Shown here one piece after another: positions 7,346 to 14,165 of a stretch of 56,458 nt of DNA; positions within the stretch are counted from its first letter, which is position 1, and the number at the start of each line of letters is the position of its first letter. The position numbers and the translations under genes are program-made. The stretch spans positions 1 through 56,458 of the forward strand of contig CAJUNX010000028.1 in the NCBI GenBank assembly GCA_910587865.1. Reading direction: 5' to 3'. This DNA is from an uncultured Roseburia sp. (GTDB taxonomy: Bacteria > Bacillota > Clostridia > Lachnospirales > Lachnospiraceae). Under the pieces are notes generated by a model, which was not told the DNA's origin, searched no databases, and saw only the letters and a program-made list of their open reading frames with translations.

Positions 7346-7870
7346 ATGAATATTGAACTTGTAAGAGCAACGAATGAATACAAGGAACAGTTATTTGAAA
7401 TGCTGACAGAGTGGAAGAACGATATCATAGTAAATCACACCGATATGTCTCCATGGAAAATATGGGCAAATGATTTTCATGATTTTGATAATTATCTAAA
7501 AAATCTTGATACAAAGGAAGAAACTAAAGATGGCAGGGTTCCTGATACAACTTTATTTTGTTTCGATAGAGATAGAAAGATTTTTGTAGGGGCTGTTAAC
7601 ATTCGCCACTATTTAAATGATAAACTGTTAAAAACTGGCGGTCATATAGGTGACGGGGTTAGACCAGGTGAAAGAAAAAAAGGTTATGCGACTGCAATGA
7701 TTGGTTTGGCATTAGACGAGTGTAAAAGACTTGGGATTAATAAAGTTTTGATGTGTTGTGACAAAAATAACATTGGTTCGGCAAAATCAATTATTAATAA
7801 TGGTGGAATATTGGAAAATGAAGTTGAAGAAAATGGACATATTGAGCAGCGTTATTGGATTCAGTTATAA
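7346..7870 (+). CDS. GNAT-family N-acetyltransferase
   Basis: Seen: an acetyl-CoA-binding motif A (GDGVRPGERKKGYATAMIGL, R/Q-x-x-G-x-G/A type) at about residues 108-127, preceded by a strand with FVGAVNIRHYLN and followed by NKVLMCCDKNNIGSAKSIIN, where GNAT enzymes place the AxNxxxxxxY-like helix. Length 174 aa is normal. Known: GNAT enzymes transfer acetyl groups from acetyl-CoA to amines of small molecules or proteins. The substrate cannot be inferred. It follows the broken YhcG region by 30 bases with its own GGAG ribosome binding site, in AT-rich DNA. Confidence 0.8.
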   Translation: MNIELVRATNEYKEQLFEMLTEWKNDIIVNHTDMSPWKIWANDFHDFDNYLKNLDTKEETKDGRVPDTTLFCFDRDRKIFVGAVNIRHYLNDKLLKTGGHIGDGVRPGERKKGYATAMIGLALDECKRLGINKVLMCCDKNNIGSAKSIINNGGILENEVEENGHIEQRYWIQL

Positions 7871-7908
7871 AATAGATGATGAATAACTGATTTTGGAGAG
7901 AAACATAG

Positions 7909-8379
7909 ATGAAAGAAATAATTGCATATGAAATGTTATATAATAAAGCATTGAAGTATCAGAATGACATAATATGTGTTCCTTTTCAAAAAGAATATTG
8001 GAATGAATATATGAAAATATATAATGAATGTTTTTATGAAATGAGAAGGGCATTAGAAGTTGAGCCGATAAATTTTTATTATGATTATTCTCAAATTAAA
8101 GATAAAATAAAGGATGTTTTCCTTTATTTGCAAAATGGAGCAATAATAGGCGCTGTTTCATGCTATGAAAATGAATTAGATGATTTGATTGTTGAGAAAT
8201 CGTTTCAAGGACAAGGTATAGGACAAAAATTGTTGTTTTGGGGAATAAACCATATAAAAGAACAAGGCTATGAAGAAATTATTTTGCATGTAGCTGAATG
8301 GAATCAAAATGCAGTGAAGTTGTATTTGAAAAATGGATTCAGTACTCAACGAGTTTATCGAGAAAGTCGTTGTCCATGA
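7909..8379 (+). CDS. GNAT-family N-acetyltransferase, C-terminus truncated by a recombinase remnant
   Basis: Seen: GNAT motif A (VEKSFQGQGIGQKLLFWGI) and motif B (ILHVAEWNQNAVKLYLKNGF) are intact. Normal members continue with a final beta strand, but here the sequence after KNGF is STQRVYRESRCP and stop, which is a wrong-frame reading of a serine-recombinase tail. Length 156 aa. The break lies near 8340. It follows the first acetyltransferase by 38 bases, and the two may be co-transcribed. Activity is uncertain because the last strand shapes the acceptor site. Very AT-rich codon use up to the break, then abruptly GC-rich, supports an illegitimate join. Confidence 0.7.
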   Translation: MKEIIAYEMLYNKALKYQNDIICVPFQKEYWNEYMKIYNECFYEMRRALEVEPINFYYDYSQIKDKIKDVFLYLQNGAIIGAVSCYENELDDLIVEKSFQGQGIGQKLLFWGINHIKEQGYEEIILHVAEWNQNAVKLYLKNGFSTQRVYRESRCP

Positions 8380-8617
8380 GGCGGACAAATCCACCGGGGA
8401 CAGGCGGCAGAAGGTTGATATATATTTCAACTTTATCGGCTGTTTCGTTCCGCCCAAACCGGAGGTTATTCTGACCGCCGAGGAAGAAGAGAAAACGCAA
8501 AAGGCGGTGGCGGCGAGGAATCGGGAACGGGAGCAAAACCGTCTGCATATGCGCCGGGAGAAGGTGGCACAGCGGGCCGCAAAGGGTGCCGGGGAAGTTT
8601 CCTCTCCTGCTGGTTGA
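8340..8617 (+). pseudogene. Serine site-specific recombinase (TnpX/TndX-like, DUF4368) C-terminal remnant
   Basis: From about 8340 one frame reads LNEFIEKVVVHEADKSTGDR, then QKVDIYFNFIGCFVPP and a basic tail, stopping at 8617. This matches the C-terminal segment of large serine recombinases that move Tn4451/Tn5397-type elements (L-I-E-K-I-V-V-H-E ... K-V-D-I-Y-Y-N-F-I-G). The catalytic domain is absent. Inferred: a second mobile element once occupied this island and left only its 3' end, joined to the acetyltransferase gene. Confidence 0.7.
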
Positions 8618-8673
8618 TTTGGTTGCGCTGTTGTGCTATATTTGGTACGTACACAGAACGACAAACCGGAATT

Positions 8674-9000
8674 TTACTTTTTTCTTTTCTCTATCATAAC
8701 CGATGACACAATCGCATATACAATCGCAACTATTACAACTCCTATTACTAAATAAACCAGCCAGAACGTTTGTAAAATTATATCAATTATATTAATCAAA
8801 AATATAATTCCAATTAAAAGAAAGACAATCCCCGATTGTTTGTAGTGTGGTTTCTTATCCATGTTTTTTCTCTCCTGCTTTGATGCATAAATATATGCAT
8901 TGTTAAACAAGAACCCTTTTTCATTAAACTGCAAGTAACTAAATACAAAACATATAATTGCTATTACACCTAATACAATCGCTCCAACTATATTTCCCAT
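8674..9000 (-). CDS. Small membrane protein, DUF3784-like
   Basis: Seen: 108 residues with an N-terminal membrane helix (IVGAIVLGVIAIICFVFSYL), a short loop (FNNAYIYASKQERKNMD) and two further helices (GIVFLLIGIIFLINIIDIIL, VYLVIGVVIVAIVYAIV). Known: the helix-loop-helix pattern with a Lys/Glu-rich loop resembles DUF3784 proteins, which are of unknown function and common in Clostridia accessory regions. The ATG at 9000 is preferred over the one at 9024 because GGAGG lies 8 bases before it. It is alone on this strand. About 56 bases separate it from the recombinase remnant. Confidence 0.65.
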   Translation of the reverse strand: MGNIVGAIVLGVIAIICFVFSYLQFNEKGFLFNNAYIYASKQERKNMDKKPHYKQSGIVFLLIGIIFLINIIDIILQTFWLVYLVIGVVIVAIVYAIVSSVMIEKRKK

Positions 9001-9233
9001 AGCATTAACCTCCGTAAATCCCAATTTTTCGGTTTGTTCCAGGAAAAATTATACCATACCCAATTACGAAAAACAATCCCCGTTCTACGTCCGTTCCGAC
9101 TATCCGGACCGTCAAGGGACGAGTAGTATTTTTGCCGCTGCCATTTCGCCGCCGAAAACGGGGAACAGGATTTGACAACTATTCACTATTTTTAACCCCT
9201 TTTCTTTTGAAATCCCTATATAAAATAAATGGG

Positions 9234-9291
9234 TTGACATTAGAATTTGCATGTGGTATATTTATAACATTAAGTGCGATATGCACCACAT
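9234..9291 (+). promoter_or_regulatory. Consensus-like promoter with inverted repeat before DUF3796/XRE genes
   Basis: TTGACA (9234-9239) and TATATT (9257-9262) are exactly 17 bp apart. ATGTGGT (9251-9257) is inverted as ACCACAT (9285-9291), bracketing the -10 and the likely start of transcription. Inferred: the operator of the XRE regulator encoded two genes downstream. The rest of 9025-9233 holds no gene I can support. Confidence 0.6.
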
Positions 9292-9304
9292 AGGAGGTCG
9301 CGTT

Positions 9305-9652
9305 ATGAAAAACAAATATGGCTGTATAGGCTTTGTCTCCTTATTAGGTCTTTGGGGACTATACGCAAATGAACCACTTTTCTTGTCCTTTTTTACGTTT
9401 GTTATATTTTTTAGTTATTTTTGGGTGACTCCAGACGAGATGTTTGTAGATACCTTAAAAAAATGTTCCACTATTGCGTTTTTCTCAAATATTACCATAA
9501 CAGTGATTGCAACTTTTGCATTTTCATATTTCAAACTCAGTAGCAATCCATTAGCTGGTGGCGCTGCCTTGGGATTTGGCATTTCAATAGCTATTTTTGT
9601 TTTGCTGAGTTTCTTTTTTGACTTGAAAGAAAGGAGCGGAACAAAAGAGTGA
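9305..9652 (+). CDS. DUF3796-like membrane protein
   Basis: Seen: four hydrophobic stretches in 115 residues (GCIGFVSLLGLWGLYA, LSFFTFVIFFSYFWV, TITVIATFAF, LGFGISIAIFVLLSFFF) and a short charged C-terminus (DLKERSGTKE). Start ATG 9305 has AGGAGG 8 bases upstream; the longer reading from 9251 crosses the promoter. Known: DUF3796 proteins are small membrane proteins repeatedly found directly upstream of a short XRE regulator, the arrangement seen here. The stop overlaps the GTG start of the regulator by 4 bases. Function unknown. Confidence 0.7.
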   Translation: MKNKYGCIGFVSLLGLWGLYANEPLFLSFFTFVIFFSYFWVTPDEMFVDTLKKCSTIAFFSNITITVIATFAFSYFKLSSNPLAGGAALGFGISIAIFVLLSFFFDLKERSGTKE

Positions 9653-9846
9653 TTAGAAATAGGATAAAAGAATATCGTGCAAAATTTGATATGAAACAAG
9701 AAGAACTTGCTGCCAAGGTAGGAGTACGCAGAGAAACTATTAGCAATTTGGAAAAAGGAAAATATAATCCATCTTTAGTATTAGCATGGAATATTGCTAA
9801 GGTATTCGATGTACCTATCGAAAAGATTTTTACAGTCGAGAATTGA
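9649..9846 (+). CDS. Short XRE-family transcriptional regulator
   Basis: Seen: a single Cro/CI helix-turn-helix (MKQEELAAKVGVRRETISNL, then GKYNPSLVLAWNIAKVF) in 65 residues, ending in the usual P-x-E-x-I-F motif. It starts at GTG 9649, overlapping the upstream DUF3796-like gene (GTGA), so the pair is translationally coupled. Known: such minimal regulators usually repress their own promoter. The inverted repeat at 9251-9291 is the likely target. Confidence 0.85.
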   Translation: MIRNRIKEYRAKFDMKQEELAAKVGVRRETISNLEKGKYNPSLVLAWNIAKVFDVPIEKIFTVEN

Positions 9847-9869
9847 GGTGATATTTATGCCTGTGAGCA

Positions 9870-10521
9870 ACTGGATACGATGCAATGAGTAAGTATCCGG
9901 ATTGCGATTTTGTGCATAAAGGCAGAATTCATTGTACAAGTGTTATCGGATTTGATGGACGTAAATTAACAGACTGCACATATCCGATTGGTAATAATCA
10001 TGGAGGTCTTGTATGTGTGAATGGACAGTGGTATATTTTTGACCATTGAATGCCAAACGGCTCTCAATGGAATCGACAGGGAGTCGCAGAACCTGTATGG
10101 ATCAAAGTGAATTGGATGCACCGTATTCCTATGTTTCAGATATTACAAATGGCTGCCAGATTGGGTACAGGTATTTTGATATGACCAATACTACTCGTCT
10201 GAAGATTGAAACGAGGTTAGCAAAAGGAAAAATTCAGATCCTGGATCAGCCTGACGGAAAAGTAATCGCAGAAAAAGCCTTAAATGAAGGGAAAGAGTGG
10301 ACAGAAACAGAACGTTCCTGTGTTACAGTTATAGCGATTCTTTTGTCCGGCTGTGCAGGCAGACAATGCGTGAAGCACCAGTTATAATTCAGATGAGTGA
10401 CTATTCCGGCTTTGAAAAGGCTGGTTCGATGGGAACAAGCCTGCCGACCAGTAATAGTCGAATCACAACGAAGTCTGGGGATATTGTTTTATATAATGAA
10501 AATCTAGATAACATCAGGTAA
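9870..10521 (+). pseudogene. Decayed GH43 glycosidase (xylosidase/arabinofuranosidase type)
   Basis: Seen: GYDAMSKYPDCDFVHKGRIH, then GNNHGGLVCVNGQWYIF match the C-terminal half of GH43 catalytic domains; the intact GH43 at 44760 has NNHGSIECVNGQWYVFYH at the equivalent place. A TGA at 10047 interrupts the frame. The family text resumes as MPNGSQWNRQGVAEP after the stop, then in another frame as SDITNGCQIGYRYFD, and finally in a third frame to the stop at 10521. The N-terminal propeller blades are missing. It is a remnant with several frameshifts, and its 3' end overlaps the end of the HxlR-family gene on the opposite strand. Confidence 0.7.
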
Positions 10522-10839
10522 ATTATGATCTCCCCACCGTTTCATATAATCAATCACGTCAATAAAACTTTTGCCCAAATCGGATAAAGTGTACTCCACC
10601 CGCGGCGGGATTTCTTTGAAGTCATGCCGGATCAAAAATCCATCGGCTTCTAATTCTCGAAGCTGTTTTGTCAGGGACGACTCTGTAATTTCACCAAGCT
10701 GACGGCGCAACGCTCCAAATCTATGAATGTCATTAAAAGCAATATAGTAAAGAATTTCAAGTTTCCACTTGCCGCCTAAGATTTTTTGGAGTGTTGACAT
10801 CGTTTTACAGCGTTGGATTGCTGTTTCTGTTTTTCTCAT
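10504..10839 (-). CDS. HxlR-family transcriptional regulator
   Basis: Seen: the winged helix typical of HxlR (LQKILGGKWKLEILYYIAF, FGALRRQLGEITESSLTKQL, RELEADGFLIRHDF, VEYTLSDLGKSF) in 111 residues. One cysteine precedes the first helix (IQRCKT), where redox-sensing HxlR proteins often have one. GGAGG precedes the ATG. It is divergent from the radical SAM gene with a 127-bp shared region that carries strong inverted repeats. Known: HxlR regulators control the divergent neighbour and respond to electrophiles or small ligands. Inferred: it controls the radical SAM gene and itself. Confidence 0.85.
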   Translation of the reverse strand: MRKTETAIQRCKTMSTLQKILGGKWKLEILYYIAFNDIHRFGALRRQLGEITESSLTKQLRELEADGFLIRHDFKEIPPRVEYTLSDLGKSFIDVIDYMKRWGDHNLPDVI

Positions 10840-10889
10840 GTTTCATAACCTCCTGACCGCATTATATCGTCTTTGCATTGAAAAAGCAA

Positions 10890-10940
10890 GGTACTACAAA
10901 AAAGTACCGTACTTTTGTTTTCTCCGTACCATGATATAAT
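10890..10940 (+). promoter_or_regulatory. HxlR operator and radical-SAM gene promoter
   Basis: AAAAGTAC-C-GTACTTTT at 10900-10916 is a perfect 17-base palindrome. GGTACT (10890-10895) and AGTACC (10903-10908) form an overlapping inverted repeat, so three GTACT half-sites lie side by side. TATAAT at 10935-10940 is the -10 of the radical SAM gene, putting the operator over its -35 region. Confidence 0.6.
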
Positions 10941-10966
10941 GGCAAAAAAGATAAGGAGGTTCTGCT

Positions 10967-11902
10967 ATGCACTACACTGGAACAATATGGAGGCCACCCT
11001 ATGAGGCTTCCTCGCTGTTGCTTGAAGTAACGGCTGGCTGCACTCATCACAAATGCAAATTCTGTACGCTCTATAACGATTTGCCGTTCAAATTCAGAAT
11101 GTCTCCTTTGGCGGATATTGAGAGTGATTTGCAGGAAGCCCAGCTTTGGAGTACAGATCCCATTTCAATGCTGACGGCCCGCTTGCAGGGCTTACCCAGG
11201 CCGGAGCGCATCCGGCGGGCTTTTTTGACCGGAGCAAACCCTTTTGTTTTGAAATCTGAGCGGCTCATGGCGATCGCTGACCTGATCCGGCAATATGTTC
11301 CCTCAATGAAAACGATTGGATGTTTTGCCCGGATCACAGATGTCACGTTAAAGTCGGACGAGGAACTTGCAGCCCTGCATCAAGCCGGATATGACGGCCT
11401 GACAATCGGGATTGAAACAGGCGATGATGAAGCCCTGCGATTTATGAATAAGGGCTATGCCGCCGCCGATATTGTGAAACAATGCCAGCGGTTAGATCAA
11501 GCCGGTATTCATTACAGTTTCTTTTATTTGGTGAGCATTTCAGGCGTTGGCCGTGGTGAGATCGGCGCAAAGGCAACTGCCGATGTTTGTAATCAGCTTC
11601 ACCCGACGCTCATTGGCGCCAATATGCTAACCATTTACCCGGAATCGGAGCTTTACCAGGAAATCCGGCGCGGCAACTGGAAAGAGGAAAGTGAGATTGA
11701 AAAATACAAGGAAGTCCGCACTTTGCTTGAAAGCCTGGAAATACCCACCCAATTTGCCGCTTTAGGCGCGTCAAACGCATTTCAGTTTCAGGGAACGCTG
11801 CCAGAGGATAAAGAGGCTCTTGCTGCGGCACTTGATAAAATCATCGAAACGGTGAAAGAAGATGATTTGCGGGAGTACCGCGTCAATCTGCGGCATCTGT
11901 AA
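10967..11902 (+). CDS. Radical SAM protein
   Basis: Seen: the cluster motif GCTHHKCKFC (C-x4-C-x2-C spacing, as in several uncharacterised radical SAM families related to HemN/YgiQ) at residues about 25-33. It is followed by an SAM-binding region (FLTGANPF, IGCFARITDVTLKSDEEL, GYDGLTIGIETGDDEALRFM). The length of 311 residues covers a radical SAM TIM barrel with no extra C-terminal cluster domain. AAGGAGG lies 7 bases before the ATG. Known: this family is often annotated only as radical SAM protein; the substrate is unknown. It is divergently paired with the HxlR regulator, suggesting induction by a small molecule or redox stress. Confidence 0.85.
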   Translation: MHYTGTIWRPPYEASSLLLEVTAGCTHHKCKFCTLYNDLPFKFRMSPLADIESDLQEAQLWSTDPISMLTARLQGLPRPERIRRAFLTGANPFVLKSERLMAIADLIRQYVPSMKTIGCFARITDVTLKSDEELAALHQAGYDGLTIGIETGDDEALRFMNKGYAAADIVKQCQRLDQAGIHYSFFYLVSISGVGRGEIGAKATADVCNQLHPTLIGANMLTIYPESELYQEIRRGNWKEESEIEKYKEVRTLLESLEIPTQFAALGASNAFQFQGTLPEDKEALAAALDKIIETVKEDDLREYRVNLRHL

Positions 11903-12002
11903 TTTTTTCAATCTTCTGCCGGTAAATGGCAATCTTTTCGTCCGGCATGGCCTCATGTTCCTGCAACTGCCTGATCTGCTCACTCAGAGTTTTCTGATCC
12001 AT
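11883..12002 (-). CDS. Possible small protein or C-terminal remnant
   Basis: A 39-codon frame (MDQKTLSEQIRQLQEHEAMP ... EKIAIYRQKIEKI) forms an amphipathic, coiled-coil-like helix. There is no ribosome binding site, and the frame is also open for a few codons upstream, so it may be the tail of a lost regulator. It overlaps the end of the radical SAM gene by 20 bases. Confidence 0.25.
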   Translation of the reverse strand: MDQKTLSEQIRQLQEHEAMPDEKIAIYRQKIEKITDAAD

Positions 12003-12114
12003 GGTGGCGCCCTGACATTATAAAAGTATTTTTCCATGTGTAATAAATCATAAACGGAGCGGATTCGCTATCATATTTTCATTGATTCTGGTATAATTTG
12101 AGAAGAAAAGTGAC

Positions 12115-12193
12115 AATAGTTTCCAAAGAAATAGTTTCCTGGTAAAATATTTCCGAGGAAACTATTGACTTTGCTATGTTAAAGTGGTATAGT
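12115..12193 (+). promoter_or_regulatory. MarR promoter with three-part operator
   Basis: AATAGTTTCC occurs at 12115-12124 and 12130-12139, and its inverse GGAAACTATT at 12157-12166. The promoter is TTGACT (12165-12170) and TATAGT (12188-12193), spaced 17 bp; the inverse arm touches the -35. Inferred: the autorepression site of the MarR protein. Confidence 0.6.
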
Positions 12194-12225
12194 GCTATAA
12201 ACTAGAAAGCAGCAAAGGTGATTGC

Positions 12226-12678
12226 GTGGATAATTTTATCAAGCGGATGGATGAGGCCATGGTTCAGCTGTGCAACTACAGCGATATTGTCGATGAGAAA
12301 TGCAGGGATTACGGGTGCGGGACAGAGATGTCCGCGCGGGAGATTCATCTGCTGGAGGCAGTACATAATCATCCGGATCTGAATGCTTCCGAGCTGTCGG
12401 AGAAGCTGGGGCATCGAAAAGGCACGTTTTCCAAGATGGCGCATCGTCTGGAGACGTCCGGTCTTCTGATCCGTTATCACAATGAGAACAACCGCAAAGC
12501 GGTTTTCTACAGGCTGACGGAGATGGGGACACGCGCATATGAGGGGCATTACCGTTTCCATGAGCGCACCAGTCCGGCGACGTACGAGTACTTCCATTAT
12601 TATACGGAAGAGGAACAGAGGACAATTCTTGATTTCATTGAGCATTATACGAATTACCTGAAGGAATATCTGAAGTAA
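12226..12678 (+). CDS. MarR-family transcriptional regulator
   Basis: Seen: a winged helix of MarR type (MSAREIHLLEAVHNHPDLNA, SELSEKLGHRKGTFSKMAHR, LETSGLLIRYHNENNRKAVF, YRLTEMGTRAYEGH) flanked by dimerisation helices; 150 residues, as usual. It starts at GTG with AAAGGTG 7 bases upstream. A repeat-rich promoter directly upstream suggests autoregulation. It precedes the amidohydrolase/ABC-transporter operon by about 235 bases on the same strand and is the obvious candidate regulator of that operon, though the AATAGTTTCC sequence is not seen again before the amidohydrolase gene. Confidence 0.85.
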   Translation: MDNFIKRMDEAMVQLCNYSDIVDEKCRDYGCGTEMSAREIHLLEAVHNHPDLNASELSEKLGHRKGTFSKMAHRLETSGLLIRYHNENNRKAVFYRLTEMGTRAYEGHYRFHERTSPATYEYFHYYTEEEQRTILDFIEHYTNYLKEYLK

Positions 12679-12913
12679 GTCGTATCTGCGATTCGGGAGA
12701 GGGATTTCACGGGTGCTTTGATAGTGGAAAAATTTATAGTCAGACGTTCGGCCATCTTTTGTGAGGCGGGCCGGACGGCAGCGTTTCATCAAAAGGAGCC
12801 TGTGAAATCTTTTAATCGGACACAAATAAACTAATTATGTAGTTTTATGGCGCCGGATTCGAGCATGTATCGGATCAAAAAGGCTGCCTGGTAAAATGAG
12901 GGGAGCGATGTCT

Positions 12914-14149
12914 ATGTATCGAAAAGATGATTCCGTGTATATTCTGCGAAATGCAAATCTGATTACCATGGAGAGCGACCGTGTACTCTGCGAGATGGAT
13001 CTGTTTGTGGCAAACGGCAAAATATACAAAATAGCGCCGCACATTGATATTTCGGATGTGGCGGAGCGCGACTGCACCGGAAAGTTCCTGATGCCGGGGC
13101 TGTTTGACTGTCATATCCATATGGATTCCGACGATATTACGGAGATGCTGATCGCCTGCGGCGTGACGACCTGCCGGAATATGTGGGGGTTTCTGGAGAC
13201 GCAGCAGTGGATCCGCGAGATCGACGCGGGAATCCGTCCGGGACCCCATGTGTATTCGACCGGCCCGCTGACGGACGGCGTGACCTACTGGGCCGGCTCA
13301 AAGATCGTGACGACGCCGGAGGAGGGGCACCGCGCGGTGCTCGAGTGTTTCCGGGACGGCTATCAGTATGTGAAGACCTACCCGGATATCCCGCGCGATG
13401 CGTTTTTTGAGATCATGCGCACGGCAAACGAGCTCGGGATACCGGTGGTCGGCCACGGAAACCGGTTTGTGAGCTTTGAGGAGCTGGCAAAATCCGGCTA
13501 TTACTCGCTGGAGCACATCAGCTGCCTGCCTGATACGAAGCATGAGGAGGAGATCATCATGCTGGCGGAATCGGGGATGTGGACCTGCCCGACCGTGGAG
13601 GTGGCGCTCACGATCGAGAAATTTGTCCATGTCCGCGGGGACTTAAACCAGGTGCCGGGGCGGGAGTATATGAACCCCTACTGGCAGAAGGACTGGGAAA
13701 AGGTGACGCAGTGGAGAATCGACAAACATCGTTATGATGATTATGACTTTATGGAAGAGGTCGGGCGTCAGAAGATCTTCAACAAATATTCCGACCGGGT
13801 GATGCTGGGAACCGACGTGCCGAATCCGGGTGTGGTAGGCGGATTCTCCGTGTACAACGAGCTGGAGCATCTGGTGAAGTATTTCGGCTTTTCGCCCTAC
13901 CGGGCGCTGCAGTGCGGCACGGTCAACGGGGCGAGAAGTATGGGGATCCTGGATCATGTCGGGATGTTAAAAGAGGGAATGGACGCGGATCTTCTGGTGC
14001 TGGCAAAGAATCCGCTGGAGAATGTATCCAATGCGAGATCATATCTCGCTGTGATAAAAGATGGCTGTTACTATAACAAAGCCTGGTGCGAGGATCTGCT
14101 GGCGCGGGTAAAAAACCGCACGGCGGATGAGATCATCGCGCTGATGTAA
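12914..14149 (+). CDS. Metal-dependent amidohydrolase (imidazolonepropionase/prolidase-like)
   Basis: Seen: the amidohydrolase signature FDCHIHMD (two metal His) near residue 60, a candidate carbamylated Lys in QYVKTYPDIP, metal His residues in VVGHGNRF and LEHISCL, and the catalytic Asp in MLGTDVPNPG. The C-terminal M-D-A-D-L-L-V-L strand closes the composite beta domain. Cytosolic, no signal peptide. Known: this subgroup hydrolyses C-N bonds of cyclic amides, dipeptides or N-acyl compounds. ATG 12914 has GAGGGGAG at a good distance; ATG 12908 is too close. First gene of the transporter operon, 16 bases before the binding protein. Inferred: processes the imported substrate. Confidence 0.8.
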   Translation: MYRKDDSVYILRNANLITMESDRVLCEMDLFVANGKIYKIAPHIDISDVAERDCTGKFLMPGLFDCHIHMDSDDITEMLIACGVTTCRNMWGFLETQQWIREIDAGIRPGPHVYSTGPLTDGVTYWAGSKIVTTPEEGHRAVLECFRDGYQYVKTYPDIPRDAFFEIMRTANELGIPVVGHGNRFVSFEELAKSGYYSLEHISCLPDTKHEEEIIMLAESGMWTCPTVEVALTIEKFVHVRGDLNQVPGREYMNPYWQKDWEKVTQWRIDKHRYDDYDFMEEVGRQKIFNKYSDRVMLGTDVPNPGVVGGFSVYNELEHLVKYFGFSPYRALQCGTVNGARSMGILDHVGMLKEGMDADLLVLAKNPLENVSNARSYLAVIKDGCYYNKAWCEDLLARVKNRTADEIIALM

Positions 14150-14165
14150 AAGGAGGAAACCGATT

